The notes beneath the pieces are model-generated. The model was not told the DNA's origin and ran no database searches. It saw nothing but the letters and a program-made list of their open reading frames with translations. The translations under genes were made by a program, and so were the position numbers. A stretch of DNA of 32,274 nucleotides from Actinomadura formosensis NBRC 14204. Lineage in GTDB: Bacteria; Actinomycetota; Actinomycetes; Streptosporangiales; Streptosporangiaceae. Position 1 is the first letter of the stretch, and each line of letters opens with the position of its first letter. Of this stretch, positions 23,900 through 30,715 are shown in pieces. Where the stretch lies: positions 1 through 32,274 of the forward strand of contig NZ_BCQQ01000085.1 in the NCBI RefSeq assembly GCF_001552155.1, given 5' to 3'.

Positions 23900-24490
23900 A
23901 TGGGCGAGCTGGTCTTGGTGCGGCATGGGGAGACCGATTGGAGCCGGGAGCGGCGGCATACCGGGCTCACGGACGTGCCGTTGACCGCCCGGGGCGAGGG
24001 GCAGGCGCGGGCCCTGCGCGGTGCGCTGGACGGGCGGCGGATCGTGCGGACGCTGGTCAGCCCGGCGCGGCGGGCGCGGCGGACGGCCGAGCTCGCGGGG
24101 CTCCCGGTGGACGAGATCGACCCGGGCCTGCGGGAGTGGGACTACGGCGGCTACGAGGGGATCACCACCGCCGAGATCCAGAAGGAGCGGCCAGGGTGGT
24201 ACCTGTGGGACGACGGGGTCGTCCCCGGCGACGCCGGCCATCCGGGCGAGACCGTCCGGCAGGTCGGGGCGCGGGCGGACGCGGTGCTGGCGCGGGTCCG
24301 GCCGCCGCCGGCGGACGGCGACGTGGTGCTCGTCGCGCACGCGCATTTCCTACGGGTGCTGACCGCGCGGTGGCTCGGCCTGGAGCCCGCGCTCGGGCGG
24401 CTGTTCGCGCTCGCCACCGGAACGCTGTCGGTGCTCGGCACCGAGCACGGCCGGCCGGTGATCACCGCCTGGAACGTCCCGGCTCCATAA
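23900..24490 (+). CDS. Histidine phosphatase (phosphoglycerate mutase-like)
   Basis: 196 residues of the histidine phosphatase superfamily. The phospho-histidine is His9 in LVRHGETDW, followed by TGLTDVPLT. The acid/base region is ELREWDYG-like (LREWDYGGYEGITTAEI), and the second catalytic His lies in VLVAHAHFLRVL, where most family members read SHG. The substrate cannot be decided from sequence; actinobacterial relatives act on sugar phosphates or phosphoglycerate-type compounds. No ribosome-binding sequence precedes ATG 23900, but TAGACA at 23888-23893 could be a -10 for a leaderless mRNA. Confidence 0.9.
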   Translation: MGELVLVRHGETDWSRERRHTGLTDVPLTARGEGQARALRGALDGRRIVRTLVSPARRARRTAELAGLPVDEIDPGLREWDYGGYEGITTAEIQKERPGWYLWDDGVVPGDAGHPGETVRQVGARADAVLARVRPPPADGDVVLVAHAHFLRVLTARWLGLEPALGRLFALATGTLSVLGTEHGRPVITAWNVPAP

Positions 24491-24507
24491 TCCCGGGCAG
24501 CGCATAA

Positions 24508-24540
24508 GGTACCTGTTGGGGGATGTCCCCCAGGGGTACC
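24508..24540. promoter_or_regulatory. Candidate CsoR operator
   Basis: TGGGGGA (24517-24523) and TCCCCCA (24526-24532) form a seven-base dyad around TG. They are flanked by GGTACC at 24508-24513 and 24535-24540. The right side, CCCCCAGGGGTAC, matches the GTA/CCCC-GGGG/TAC style of known CsoR sites. It lies 36 bases ahead of csoR, fitting Cu(I)-relieved autorepression. Confidence 0.65.
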
Positions 24541-24576
24541 CGGGCGTGCGCCCCGGATGGATTGCGGAGGACGGAG

Positions 24577-24876
24577 ATGGCCACCAGCGAGACCCCCACC
24601 CGCGGGTACACCGCCACCAAGGACCAGCTGCAGACACGGCTGGCCCGGATCGAGGGGCAGGTGCGCGGCATCGACCGGATGGTCGCGGAGGACCGCTACT
24701 GCATCGACATCCTCACCCAGATCAGCGCCGTCCAGGCCGCGCTGGACAAGGTGGCGCTCGGCCTGCTGGACGGGCACGTCCGGCACTGCGTGGCGGAGGG
24801 TGCCGAGGAGGGCAAGGGGGACGAGATGTCCACCGAGCTGATGGCGGCCGTCGGGCGGCTGATGCGCCGGGGCTGA
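24577..24876 (+). CDS. csoR: CsoR-type Cu(I)-sensing repressor
   Basis: 99 residues, all-helical. It has the RLARIEGQVRGIDRMV start of the CsoR/RcnR family and the copper triad Cys42, His67 and Cys71 (C...H-x3-C), which in CsoR binds Cu(I) and releases DNA. ATG 24577 has GGAGG six bases upstream; a longer frame from 24523 would translate the operator region and is rejected. A GC-dyad operator sits upstream. The stop is one base from the convergent marR stop. No copper exporter follows directly, but copC and copD-ctaG lie about 9 kb away in this window; a shared regulon is inferred only. Confidence 0.93.
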   Translation: MATSETPTRGYTATKDQLQTRLARIEGQVRGIDRMVAEDRYCIDILTQISAVQAALDKVALGLLDGHVRHCVAEGAEEGKGDEMSTELMAAVGRLMRRG

Positions 24877-24877
24877 G

Positions 24878-25390
24878 TCACCGGCCCCCGCGGTCGCAGC
24901 CGCCGCGCGGGGGGCCGGGCTGCTCCATGTTCTCCACGAGGGTGCGCCAGCCGCGCAGGAAGTGCGCCCGCTCGGCCGGGGTGAGCGCTTCCAGCGTCGC
25001 CCGCAGCGGGCGCAGCCGCTGCCAGGCGAACCGCTCGATGATCTCGCGGTGCTCCTCGGCCAGGCTGACGATCATGCGGCGGCGGTCCCGTTCGTCCGGC
25101 CGCCGCTCGACGAAGCCGCCGCGCTGCAGCTCCCCGACCAGCTGGCTGACCGTGGCGGGGCTGAGCGCCATGTGCCGGGCGAGGACGCCCACCGGCAGGG
25201 GGCCGTGCAGGACGAGCTGCGTCAGCGCGGGCACGTGCCGGGGGCCGAGCCCGGCGGCCCGCACCCGGTCGATGAGCTCCTCGGTCTCCCCGTGGCCCTT
25301 CATGCCGCGGACCACCCGGCCGACGAGCTGGACCAGCGTCTCCAGGTCGGCGTCGATCGAGGCGTCGCCGGCGAACTGATCCTCGGACAT
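24878..25390 (-). CDS. MarR-family transcriptional regulator
   Basis: 170 residues with the MarR winged helix: LTQLVLHGPLPVGVLARHMALSP, then ATVSQLVGELQRGGFVERRPDERDRRRMIVSL, the recognition helix and wing with the conserved DxRDRR-like turn. ATG 25390 is preferred. The longer frame begins at a TTG inside the operator repeat. The gene diverges from a 14-TM exporter with two palindromes between, the usual layout for a drug-responsive repressor that controls both genes. Confidence 0.92.
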   Translation of the reverse strand: MSEDQFAGDASIDADLETLVQLVGRVVRGMKGHGETEELIDRVRAAGLGPRHVPALTQLVLHGPLPVGVLARHMALSPATVSQLVGELQRGGFVERRPDERDRRRMIVSLAEEHREIIERFAWQRLRPLRATLEALTPAERAHFLRGWRTLVENMEQPGPPRGGCDRGGR

Positions 25391-25392
25391 AC

Positions 25393-25442
25393 CTTGAAGT
25401 TCAACATATTCCGTGATGCACTGCAAACTGTTGAACTTCAAG
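25393..25442. promoter_or_regulatory. Twin TTGAA-N-TTCAA palindromes, candidate MarR operators
   Basis: Positions 25393-25406 and 25429-25442 are perfect 14-base inverted copies. Each contains its own palindrome, TTGAAGTTCAA or TTGAACTTCAA, with centres 36 bases apart. They lie in the 114-base gap between the divergent marR and exporter genes; one copy abuts the marR start. AT-rich sites in GC-rich DNA with this symmetry are strong operator candidates. Confidence 0.75.
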
Positions 25443-25504
25443 ATGTTTCATCTCCGGACCGGCGGGGACCCCCGGCTACCGGGACTTCAGGCAAGGGGGC
25501 GACC

Positions 25505-27040
25505 ATGGCCGAAAGCCCGTCCACCAAGGTGGCGCCGCCGGGCGGCCCGGGCGGCGCCGAACCACTCGACCGCAGGACCATCGTGCTCGGCCTCGTGGTC
25601 GTGGCGGGCACCGTGATGGCGATCCTGGACACCACGATCGTGAACGTGGCGCTGGAGACGCTCGCGCACGACTTCTCCACCGACCTGTCGACGATCCAGT
25701 GGGTCATCACCGGCTACATGCTCGCGATGGGCACCGTCATCCCGCTCACCGGCTGGGCCGTCGACCGGTTCGGCGGGCGGCGCGTGTGGATGACGTCGAT
25801 CGTGCTGTTCGTCATCGGCTCGGCCCTGTCCGGCGCGGCCTGGAACATCGGATCGCTGATCGTGTTCCGGGTGGTGCAGGGACTCGGCGGCGGCATGCTG
25901 ATGCCGACCGGCATGGCCATCTTGACGATGGCGGCCGGGCCGCACCGGCTGGGCCGCATCATGAGCGTCATCGGCGTCCCGATGCTGCTCGGGCCCGTCC
26001 TCGGCCCGGTGCTCGGCGGGTGGCTGGTCGAGGACGTCGACTGGCGCTGGATCTTCTTCGTGAACCTGCCGGTCGGCGTGCTCGCCCTCACGCTGGCCTG
26101 GTGGAAGATTCCGCACGACCACGGCGGGCACACCGCGCCGGGCCTCGACCTGCGCGGGCTGATGCTGCTGCCGCCCGGTTTCGTCCTGCTGATCTACGGG
26201 CTGTCGACGGCGAGCAGCAACGGCGGCTTCGGCGAGCCGGCCACGATCGCCTGGCTGGTCGCCGGAGTGGTGCTGGTCGGCCTGTTCGCGCTGCACAGCC
26301 TGAGCCGCCGGGAGCGCGCCCTGATCGACGTACGGCTGTTCGCCGACCGGACGTTCGCGACCGCGTCCGTCGCGGTGTTCTTCGTCGGCATCGCGCTGAT
26401 GGGGTCGATGCTGCTGATTCCGCTGTACTACCAGACGGCGCGCGGCGAGGGCGCGTTCACCGCGGGCCTGCTGCTCGCCCCGCAGGGCCTCGGCGCCGCC
26501 ACCGCGATGCCGCTGGCCGGCGTGATCACCGACCGGTTCGGCGCCGGGCGGATCGTGCCCGTCGGCATCACGCTGCTGGTCGCCGGCACCATCCCGTTCG
26601 CGATGGTGGGCGCGGACACGTCCTACTGGCTGCTCGGCAGCACGCTCTTCGTGCGCGGCCTCGGACTCGGCTGCACGATGATGCCGACGATGTCGGCCGC
26701 GCTGACCACGCTGAGCCGGGCGATGGTGTCACGGGCCAGCAGCACGCTGAACATCATCGTCCAGCTCGGCGGCTCGGTCGGCACGGCGCTGCTGGCCGTC
26801 ATCCTGTCCCGCCAGATCAGCGACCGGATCCCGCAGGCGGCCGGGGGCGGCGCCGCCGGCGTGGGAGAGATCCCCGACCGGGTCCGCGAGCAGCTCGCGC
26901 CGAAACTGGCCGACGCGTTCGGCAGCACGTTCTGGGTCGCGCTCGTCCTCACCGCCGTGCTGATCCTCCCGGCGCTGCTGCTGCCGCGGCACGGAGCCCG
27001 GCACGGCGCGCCGGCGGACGCCGCACCGCCGCTGGGCTAG
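25505..27040 (+). CDS. DHA2-family (EmrB/QacA) MFS exporter
   Basis: 511 residues with 14 probable membrane helices. Helix one has TVMAILDTTIVNVALETL, the motif D1 of the DHA2 group. GWAVDRFGGRRVW is motif A, and LGPVLGPVLGGWLVEDVDWRWIFFVNLP contains motif C of proton-driven exporters. Later segments (MGSMLLIPLYYQ, FTAGLLLAPQGLG) match the family. It probably exports hydrophobic drugs or a metabolite, using protons. ATG 25505 follows AAGGGGGCG. It is under likely control of the divergent MarR protein. Its TAG stop shares the palindrome CTAG (27037-27040) with the stop of the convergent DUF2236 gene. Confidence 0.94.
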   Translation: MAESPSTKVAPPGGPGGAEPLDRRTIVLGLVVVAGTVMAILDTTIVNVALETLAHDFSTDLSTIQWVITGYMLAMGTVIPLTGWAVDRFGGRRVWMTSIVLFVIGSALSGAAWNIGSLIVFRVVQGLGGGMLMPTGMAILTMAAGPHRLGRIMSVIGVPMLLGPVLGPVLGGWLVEDVDWRWIFFVNLPVGVLALTLAWWKIPHDHGGHTAPGLDLRGLMLLPPGFVLLIYGLSTASSNGGFGEPATIAWLVAGVVLVGLFALHSLSRRERALIDVRLFADRTFATASVAVFFVGIALMGSMLLIPLYYQTARGEGAFTAGLLLAPQGLGAATAMPLAGVITDRFGAGRIVPVGITLLVAGTIPFAMVGADTSYWLLGSTLFVRGLGLGCTMMPTMSAALTTLSRAMVSRASSTLNIIVQLGGSVGTALLAVILSRQISDRIPQAAGGGAAGVGEIPDRVREQLAPKLADAFGSTFWVALVLTAVLILPALLLPRHGARHGAPADAAPPLG

Positions 27041-27957
27041 GACGCGATCGACCAGGTGGCCAGTCCCGTCTCGCGCGCACGCGTGAGACGCCTGGCCCGC
27101 TGGGCGTCCGGCGAGTACCGGAACCGCTCCGGGACGACCTGGGAGGTGCGGTACAGGCCCTTCAGCGTCAGCGTCGCCGCCAGGTCGGACGTGGGCAGCC
27201 CCGGCAGCCCGTACATGCGGCGGGCCCAGCGCGGCAGCGTCGCGACGGTCAGCACCCCGATGCCGGGCGCGGCGAGCTTCAGCGGCAGCAGCTGCCGCGG
27301 GACGGCCGGGCTGAACATGCGGCGCAGCCCCTCGCGGGCCTCCCGGCACGCCCAGACCCGGCGCCGCATCTGCGCGTAGTACTCCCGCATCTCCGCGACC
27401 GTGGCGGGCACGTCCGCCGGGTCGAGCCCGACGACCTCGGCGGCGCGGCGCTGCTCGTCCACGAACGTGTCGGCGTCCTCGGGGGTCAGCGGTACCCCGG
27501 CACGGCGCGCCACGTCCAGGTACGAGTCGACCTCGCCCATGTGGACCCAGAGCAGGTTCTCCGGGTCGTCGATCGGGAAGGTCTCGCCGGTGCGCATGTC
27601 GAGGCCGGTCAGCTTGGCGTGCATCCGCCGGACGCGGCGCCCCACCCGCTCGACCTCCTCTTCCGTCCCGTAGGTGCGGACGCGGACGAACTCGACCGTC
27701 CGGGTGAGCCGCGCCCACGCGGCGGCGGGGTCCATGAGCTCGGAGTTCTGCGCGGTCCCCCACATCGAGCGCGGATGGAGGGCCTGCAGCAGCAGCGCCC
27801 TGATCCCGCCGACCAGCAGCACGGGCTCGCCCATGACCCGCCAGGTCACCGAGCCCGGCCCGAACAGGCCGTGGTCCACGCCCGCCTCGCTCGACTCGTG
27901 CACGTCGACCGCCTTTCCGCTCGCCCCCCTTGTCCAGCCTGGCCGGGGGCAAACCAT
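27037..27957 (-). CDS. DUF2236 / MpaB-type oxygenase family protein
   Basis: 306 residues of the DUF2236 (MpaB, latex-clearing-protein related) family, some members of which are heme oxygenases. Signatures: GLFGPGSVTWRVMGEPVLL, ALLLQALHPRSMWG, the conserved RLTRTVEFV..RTYG and LLWVHMGEVDSYL. His residues of ALHP and WVHM are plausible heme ligands by family comparison. The substrate is unknown. ATG 27957 opens the frame; GTG 27903 (VHESSEAGV), eight bases after an AGG, is a good alternative. An inverted repeat overlaps the upstream region. It lies 60 bases downstream of cutA on the same strand. Confidence 0.88.
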   Translation of the reverse strand: MVCPRPGWTRGASGKAVDVHESSEAGVDHGLFGPGSVTWRVMGEPVLLVGGIRALLLQALHPRSMWGTAQNSELMDPAAAWARLTRTVEFVRVRTYGTEEEVERVGRRVRRMHAKLTGLDMRTGETFPIDDPENLLWVHMGEVDSYLDVARRAGVPLTPEDADTFVDEQRRAAEVVGLDPADVPATVAEMREYYAQMRRRVWACREAREGLRRMFSPAVPRQLLPLKLAAPGIGVLTVATLPRWARRMYGLPGLPTSDLAATLTLKGLYRTSQVVPERFRYSPDAQRARRLTRARETGLATWSIAS

Positions 27958-27964
27958 GTCCTGC

Positions 27965-27988
27965 CAGGGTAAACAAGAACTTACCCTG
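27965..27988. promoter_or_regulatory. CAGGGTAA-N8-TTACCCTG dyad ahead of the DUF2236 gene
   Basis: A perfect eight-base inverted repeat with an eight-base spacer begins seven bases upstream of the DUF2236 ATG. Three more flanking bases pair with one mismatch. Size and symmetry fit a TetR- or GntR-like site; no such regulator is in the window. Confidence 0.5.
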
Positions 27989-28017
27989 CCATGACCTGCA
28001 TCACACGGTCCAGAGGT

Positions 28018-28371
28018 TCAGTCGTCTTCCACCGCTTCGTCGCGTGCCTCCGGCTCGGTCTGCTCGGTGATCCAGGCGAGGTAGTCCATGCTGCCCGCCA
28101 CGACGGGGGTCGCGATGATCTCCGGGGTGTCGTAGGAGTGCCCCTCGGTGATCAGGGAGGCCAGCTCGTCGAAACGGTCGGCGGAGGTCTTGAAGAACAC
28201 CATCCACTCCTCCGCCGATTCGATCTCGCCCTCCCACCAGTAGGTGCTGGCGATGGGGCCCACCAGCTGGGCGCAGGCCGCGAGCCGCTCGGCGACCGCC
28301 GACCGGGCCAGCTCGGCGGCCTCCGCGCGGGAGTCGGTCGTGGTCGTCACCTGCACGTAAGAGTGGGCCAT
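28018..28371 (-). CDS. cutA: CutA1 divalent-cation tolerance protein
   Basis: 117 residues, the small trimeric CutA1 fold. It begins MAHSYVQVTTTTDSRAEA; LAACAQLVGPIASTYWWEGEIE and SYDTPEIIATPV are family hallmarks. The name comes from copper tolerance in E. coli, but the true role is unsettled. ATG 28371 has AAGGAG eight bases upstream and begins at the conserved core, so the longer frame to 28404 is rejected. It follows ggt by 45 bases and is probably co-transcribed. Confidence 0.95.
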   Translation of the reverse strand: MAHSYVQVTTTTDSRAEAAELARSAVAERLAACAQLVGPIASTYWWEGEIESAEEWMVFFKTSADRFDELASLITEGHSYDTPEIIATPVVAGSMDYLAWITEQTEPEARDEAVEDD

Positions 28372-28416
28372 GGCACGACTCCTTCCCGCTCGGCGTCCGC
28401 GCACGCCCCGGCGGGG

Positions 28417-30327
28417 CTAGCGGACGGGATGCACCACCAGCGCGCTGCCGCCGCCCCGCCGGGTGGGCTCCGCGACCGCCTGGACGAGTCCCGGCCGCAG
28501 GAACTCCAGCCCCGTCGCGGCGCCGATCACGCCCGTCGGCGGGCCGGGGAAGAGCTCCAGCCGGTGCCCCCGCGCGGCCAGCTCACGGCCGTACCGGTCG
28601 ATGAACGCCTGCTCGGCGTAGACCTGCGGGGTGCCCCGCTGCGTCGCGCGGGGCGCGGTCAGCGCGGCCGGCAGGGTCATGCCGAGGTCGATGCGGTTCA
28701 TCAGGATCTGCAGGACGGTCGTGATGATCGTCGATCCGCCGGGGGTGCCGAGCGCGAGCCTGGGCCGGCCGTCCTGGAGGACGAGCGTCGGCGACATGCT
28801 GCTGCGCGGGCGCTTGTGCGGGCCGGGCAGGTTCGGGTCCGGGGCCTGGCCGGGCGCGGGCGGCTGGAAGGAGAAGTCGGTCAGCTCGTTGTTGAGCAGG
28901 AAACCCCGTCCGGGAACGGTGATGCCGCTGCCGCCGAACTGCTCGATCGACACCGTGTAGGACACGACGTCCCCCCACTTGTCGGCGACGACGAGGTGGG
29001 TGGTCTGCGGGCCCTCGAACGCCAGCGCACGGGTCTGCGTGCCGGCCGGGACGCACGGCTCGTAGCTCCCGTCGGGCGAGCCGGGGGCGACCGGAGCGGG
29101 CGCCGCCCGATCCGGCCTGATCAGGCAGGCGCGCTCGCGGGCGAACCCGGGCGACAGCAGCTCGTCCAGCGGGACGTCCACCTTGTCGGCATCGCCCACA
29201 TAGCGGCCACGGTCGGCGTAGGCGAGCTTGGACGCCTCCAGGTAATAGTGCAGCGCCGTGACCGGGTCGCGGGCGTCGAGGCGGAAGTTGCCCAGGATGT
29301 TGAGCGCCTCCCCCACCGTGGACCCGCCGGACGACGACGGCGGCATGCCGTACACGTCCAGTCCCCGGTAGGGGACGTGCGTGGGCTCGCGCATGACCGC
29401 CCGGTAGGCGGCGAGGTCGCCGCGCTCCATCAGGCCGGGGCGGACGGTTCGGGCCGCCTTCGGGTCGACCGGCGGTGCGGCGGCCGTCCCGGCGACCTCC
29501 CGGCCGAGCCCGCCCTCGTAGAACCAGCCGATGCCGCGTTTCGCCAGTTGCCGGTAGGTGCCGGCGAGATCGGGGTTGCGGAACACCGAGCCGACCTCGG
29601 GCACCTTCCCGCCGGGCAGGAACAGCTTCCGGGTGGGGACGATGTCGCGGAAGCGGGCCTCGTTCACCGCGGTCTGGTCGTGGAACTCCTGGTCGACGAC
29701 GAATCCGCGGTCGGCGACTTTGATCGCCGGGCGCAGCAGGGTGCCGAGATCGCGGGTGCCGAAGCGGCGCAGCGCGAGGTCCCACTGGGCGAGGGTGCCG
29801 GGCACGCCGACGCCGAGCCCGCTGGTGACGGCCTCGCCGAACGGGATCGGCTTGCCGGTCGCGGGGTCGAGGAACGCGTCCTGCCCCATCCGCTTCGGCG
29901 CGAACTCACGGCCGTCCAGGGCGTAGACGCGGCGCTTCTTCGCGTCGTAGTAGGTGATGAAGCCGCCGCCGCCGATCGCGGACACGTACGGCTCGGTGAC
30001 ACCGAGCGTCGCGCCGGCGGCGACGGCCGCGTCCATGGCGTTGCCGCCGCGCTTCAGCACGTCCAGCGCGGTCCGGCTGGCATCCGGGTCGACCGTGGAG
30101 ACCGCGCCGCCGTAGCCGGTCGCGACCGGCTGCTTGACCGGCGGACGCGGATCGCCCGCGAGCGGAGCGGGCACGGACGCCGGCGCGGCGATCGCGGCGC
30201 CGGGGACGGTGAGTGACGCGGCGGTGGCCAGCGCGGCGACCAGCGCCGTAGGGCGCCGGACGCGGGACGGCCCGCGCGACGCGGCCGGCGGACGGGATGG
30301 GGGCGTGGGCGAGGGGGAGCGGAACAC
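28417..30327 (-). CDS. ggt: Gamma-glutamyltransferase, secreted
   Basis: 636 residues. A Pro/Arg-rich signal region with a hydrophobic core (ALVAALATAASLTVPGAAIAA) implies export. The N-terminal hydrolase part has ALDVLKRGGNAMDAAVAAGATLGVTEP. The autoprocessing and nucleophile Thr is Thr442 in PQTTHLVVAD, so maturation would give subunits of about 441 (before signal removal) and 195 residues. The substrate site includes GFLLNNELTDFS, SSMSPT and GTPGGSTIITTVLQ. It cleaves glutathione and other gamma-glutamyl compounds outside the cell. The start is GTG 30327 with GGAGG about five bases upstream. It diverges from an amino-acid permease 388 bases away, which could take up released amino acids. 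Confidence 0.95.
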   Translation of the reverse strand: MFRSPSPTPPSRPPAASRGPSRVRRPTALVAALATAASLTVPGAAIAAPASVPAPLAGDPRPPVKQPVATGYGGAVSTVDPDASRTALDVLKRGGNAMDAAVAAGATLGVTEPYVSAIGGGGFITYYDAKKRRVYALDGREFAPKRMGQDAFLDPATGKPIPFGEAVTSGLGVGVPGTLAQWDLALRRFGTRDLGTLLRPAIKVADRGFVVDQEFHDQTAVNEARFRDIVPTRKLFLPGGKVPEVGSVFRNPDLAGTYRQLAKRGIGWFYEGGLGREVAGTAAAPPVDPKAARTVRPGLMERGDLAAYRAVMREPTHVPYRGLDVYGMPPSSSGGSTVGEALNILGNFRLDARDPVTALHYYLEASKLAYADRGRYVGDADKVDVPLDELLSPGFARERACLIRPDRAAPAPVAPGSPDGSYEPCVPAGTQTRALAFEGPQTTHLVVADKWGDVVSYTVSIEQFGGSGITVPGRGFLLNNELTDFSFQPPAPGQAPDPNLPGPHKRPRSSMSPTLVLQDGRPRLALGTPGGSTIITTVLQILMNRIDLGMTLPAALTAPRATQRGTPQVYAEQAFIDRYGRELAARGHRLELFPGPPTGVIGAATGLEFLRPGLVQAVAEPTRRGGGSALVVHPVR

Positions 30328-30442
30328 CGGACCTCCAGACGAACGCGGCGCCCCTACGGTGTCACCGATCTACGTCCGGCGCCACCGTCCGCACCGGCCG
30401 GCCCCGGACGCGCGGAACCCGCACGGGCCGGATGCCCGAACC

Positions 30443-30475
30443 GGGAAAGATCGAGAACACTTTCCCCATGGGAAA
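30443..30475. promoter_or_regulatory. Overlapping GGGAAA/TTTCCC dyads
   Basis: GGGAAAG (30443-30449), CTTTCCC (30460-30466) and GGGAAA (30470-30475) alternate in orientation. The first two form a dyad with a ten-base gap, the last two a dyad with a three-base gap. They sit 43 bases upstream of a GATAAT hexamer, a normal place for a regulator of the permease or ggt. Confidence 0.45.
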
Positions 30476-30552
30476 TCGGGGATATTTGCTCGGAACGATC
30501 CAATTAGAAAACGATTCGATAATCGTGAGCCGAGCGCGAAGGGGCCGCTGCG

Positions 30553-30634
30553 GCACCCTGCCGACCTGCGGTTTGGCAGGGTGCAACAACGATGAGACGG
30601 CATCGATACGGGGGAAAACGTTGCGAATACCCCC
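30553..30634 (+). ncRNA. Three-hairpin leader RNA candidate upstream of permease
   Basis: Three stems follow one another. 30553-30562 pairs with 30575-30584 (ten perfect base pairs, 12-base loop). CGATG 30590-30594 pairs with CATCG 30601-30605 (loop AGACGG). GGGGG 30610-30614 pairs with CCCCC 30630-30634 (15-base loop). They lie between a possible -10 (30518-30523) and the permease start (30716), so they would be in its 5' leader. I do not recognise a known riboswitch. A cis-acting RNA or attenuator is an inference. Confidence 0.45.
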
Positions 30635-30715
30635 ATACGTGGTGAATTCTTAGGGCCTTCGGTAAGCCGGCACCTCGCGAACAGCGGCGCGGGTTCAGGC
30701 CTGGGGAGACCACCT

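Larger units (their letters stand above)
30328..30715. other. 388-base divergent intergenic region (ggt / permease)
   Basis: No convincing gene lies here; the open frames have no ribosome-binding site or protein-like composition. The half nearest ggt is GC-rich. From about 30440 to 30530 it is unusually AT-rich and holds GGGAAA-type dyads, a GATAAT hexamer (30518-30523, possible -10 for the permease) inside the small dyad ACGATT-CGAT-AATCGT (30511-30526), and then three hairpins in a probable leader. Confidence 0.6.

Noticed and set aside
24523..24576. Longer N-terminus for CsoR
   Set aside because: It would translate through the region just after the operator and replaces a start with GGAGG at ideal spacing. 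CsoR proteins normally begin near the ATG chosen.
30134..30653. Open frames on plus between ggt and the permease
   Set aside because: They overlap the ggt start in antisense and then the AT-rich control region. No ribosome-binding site and no conserved pattern.
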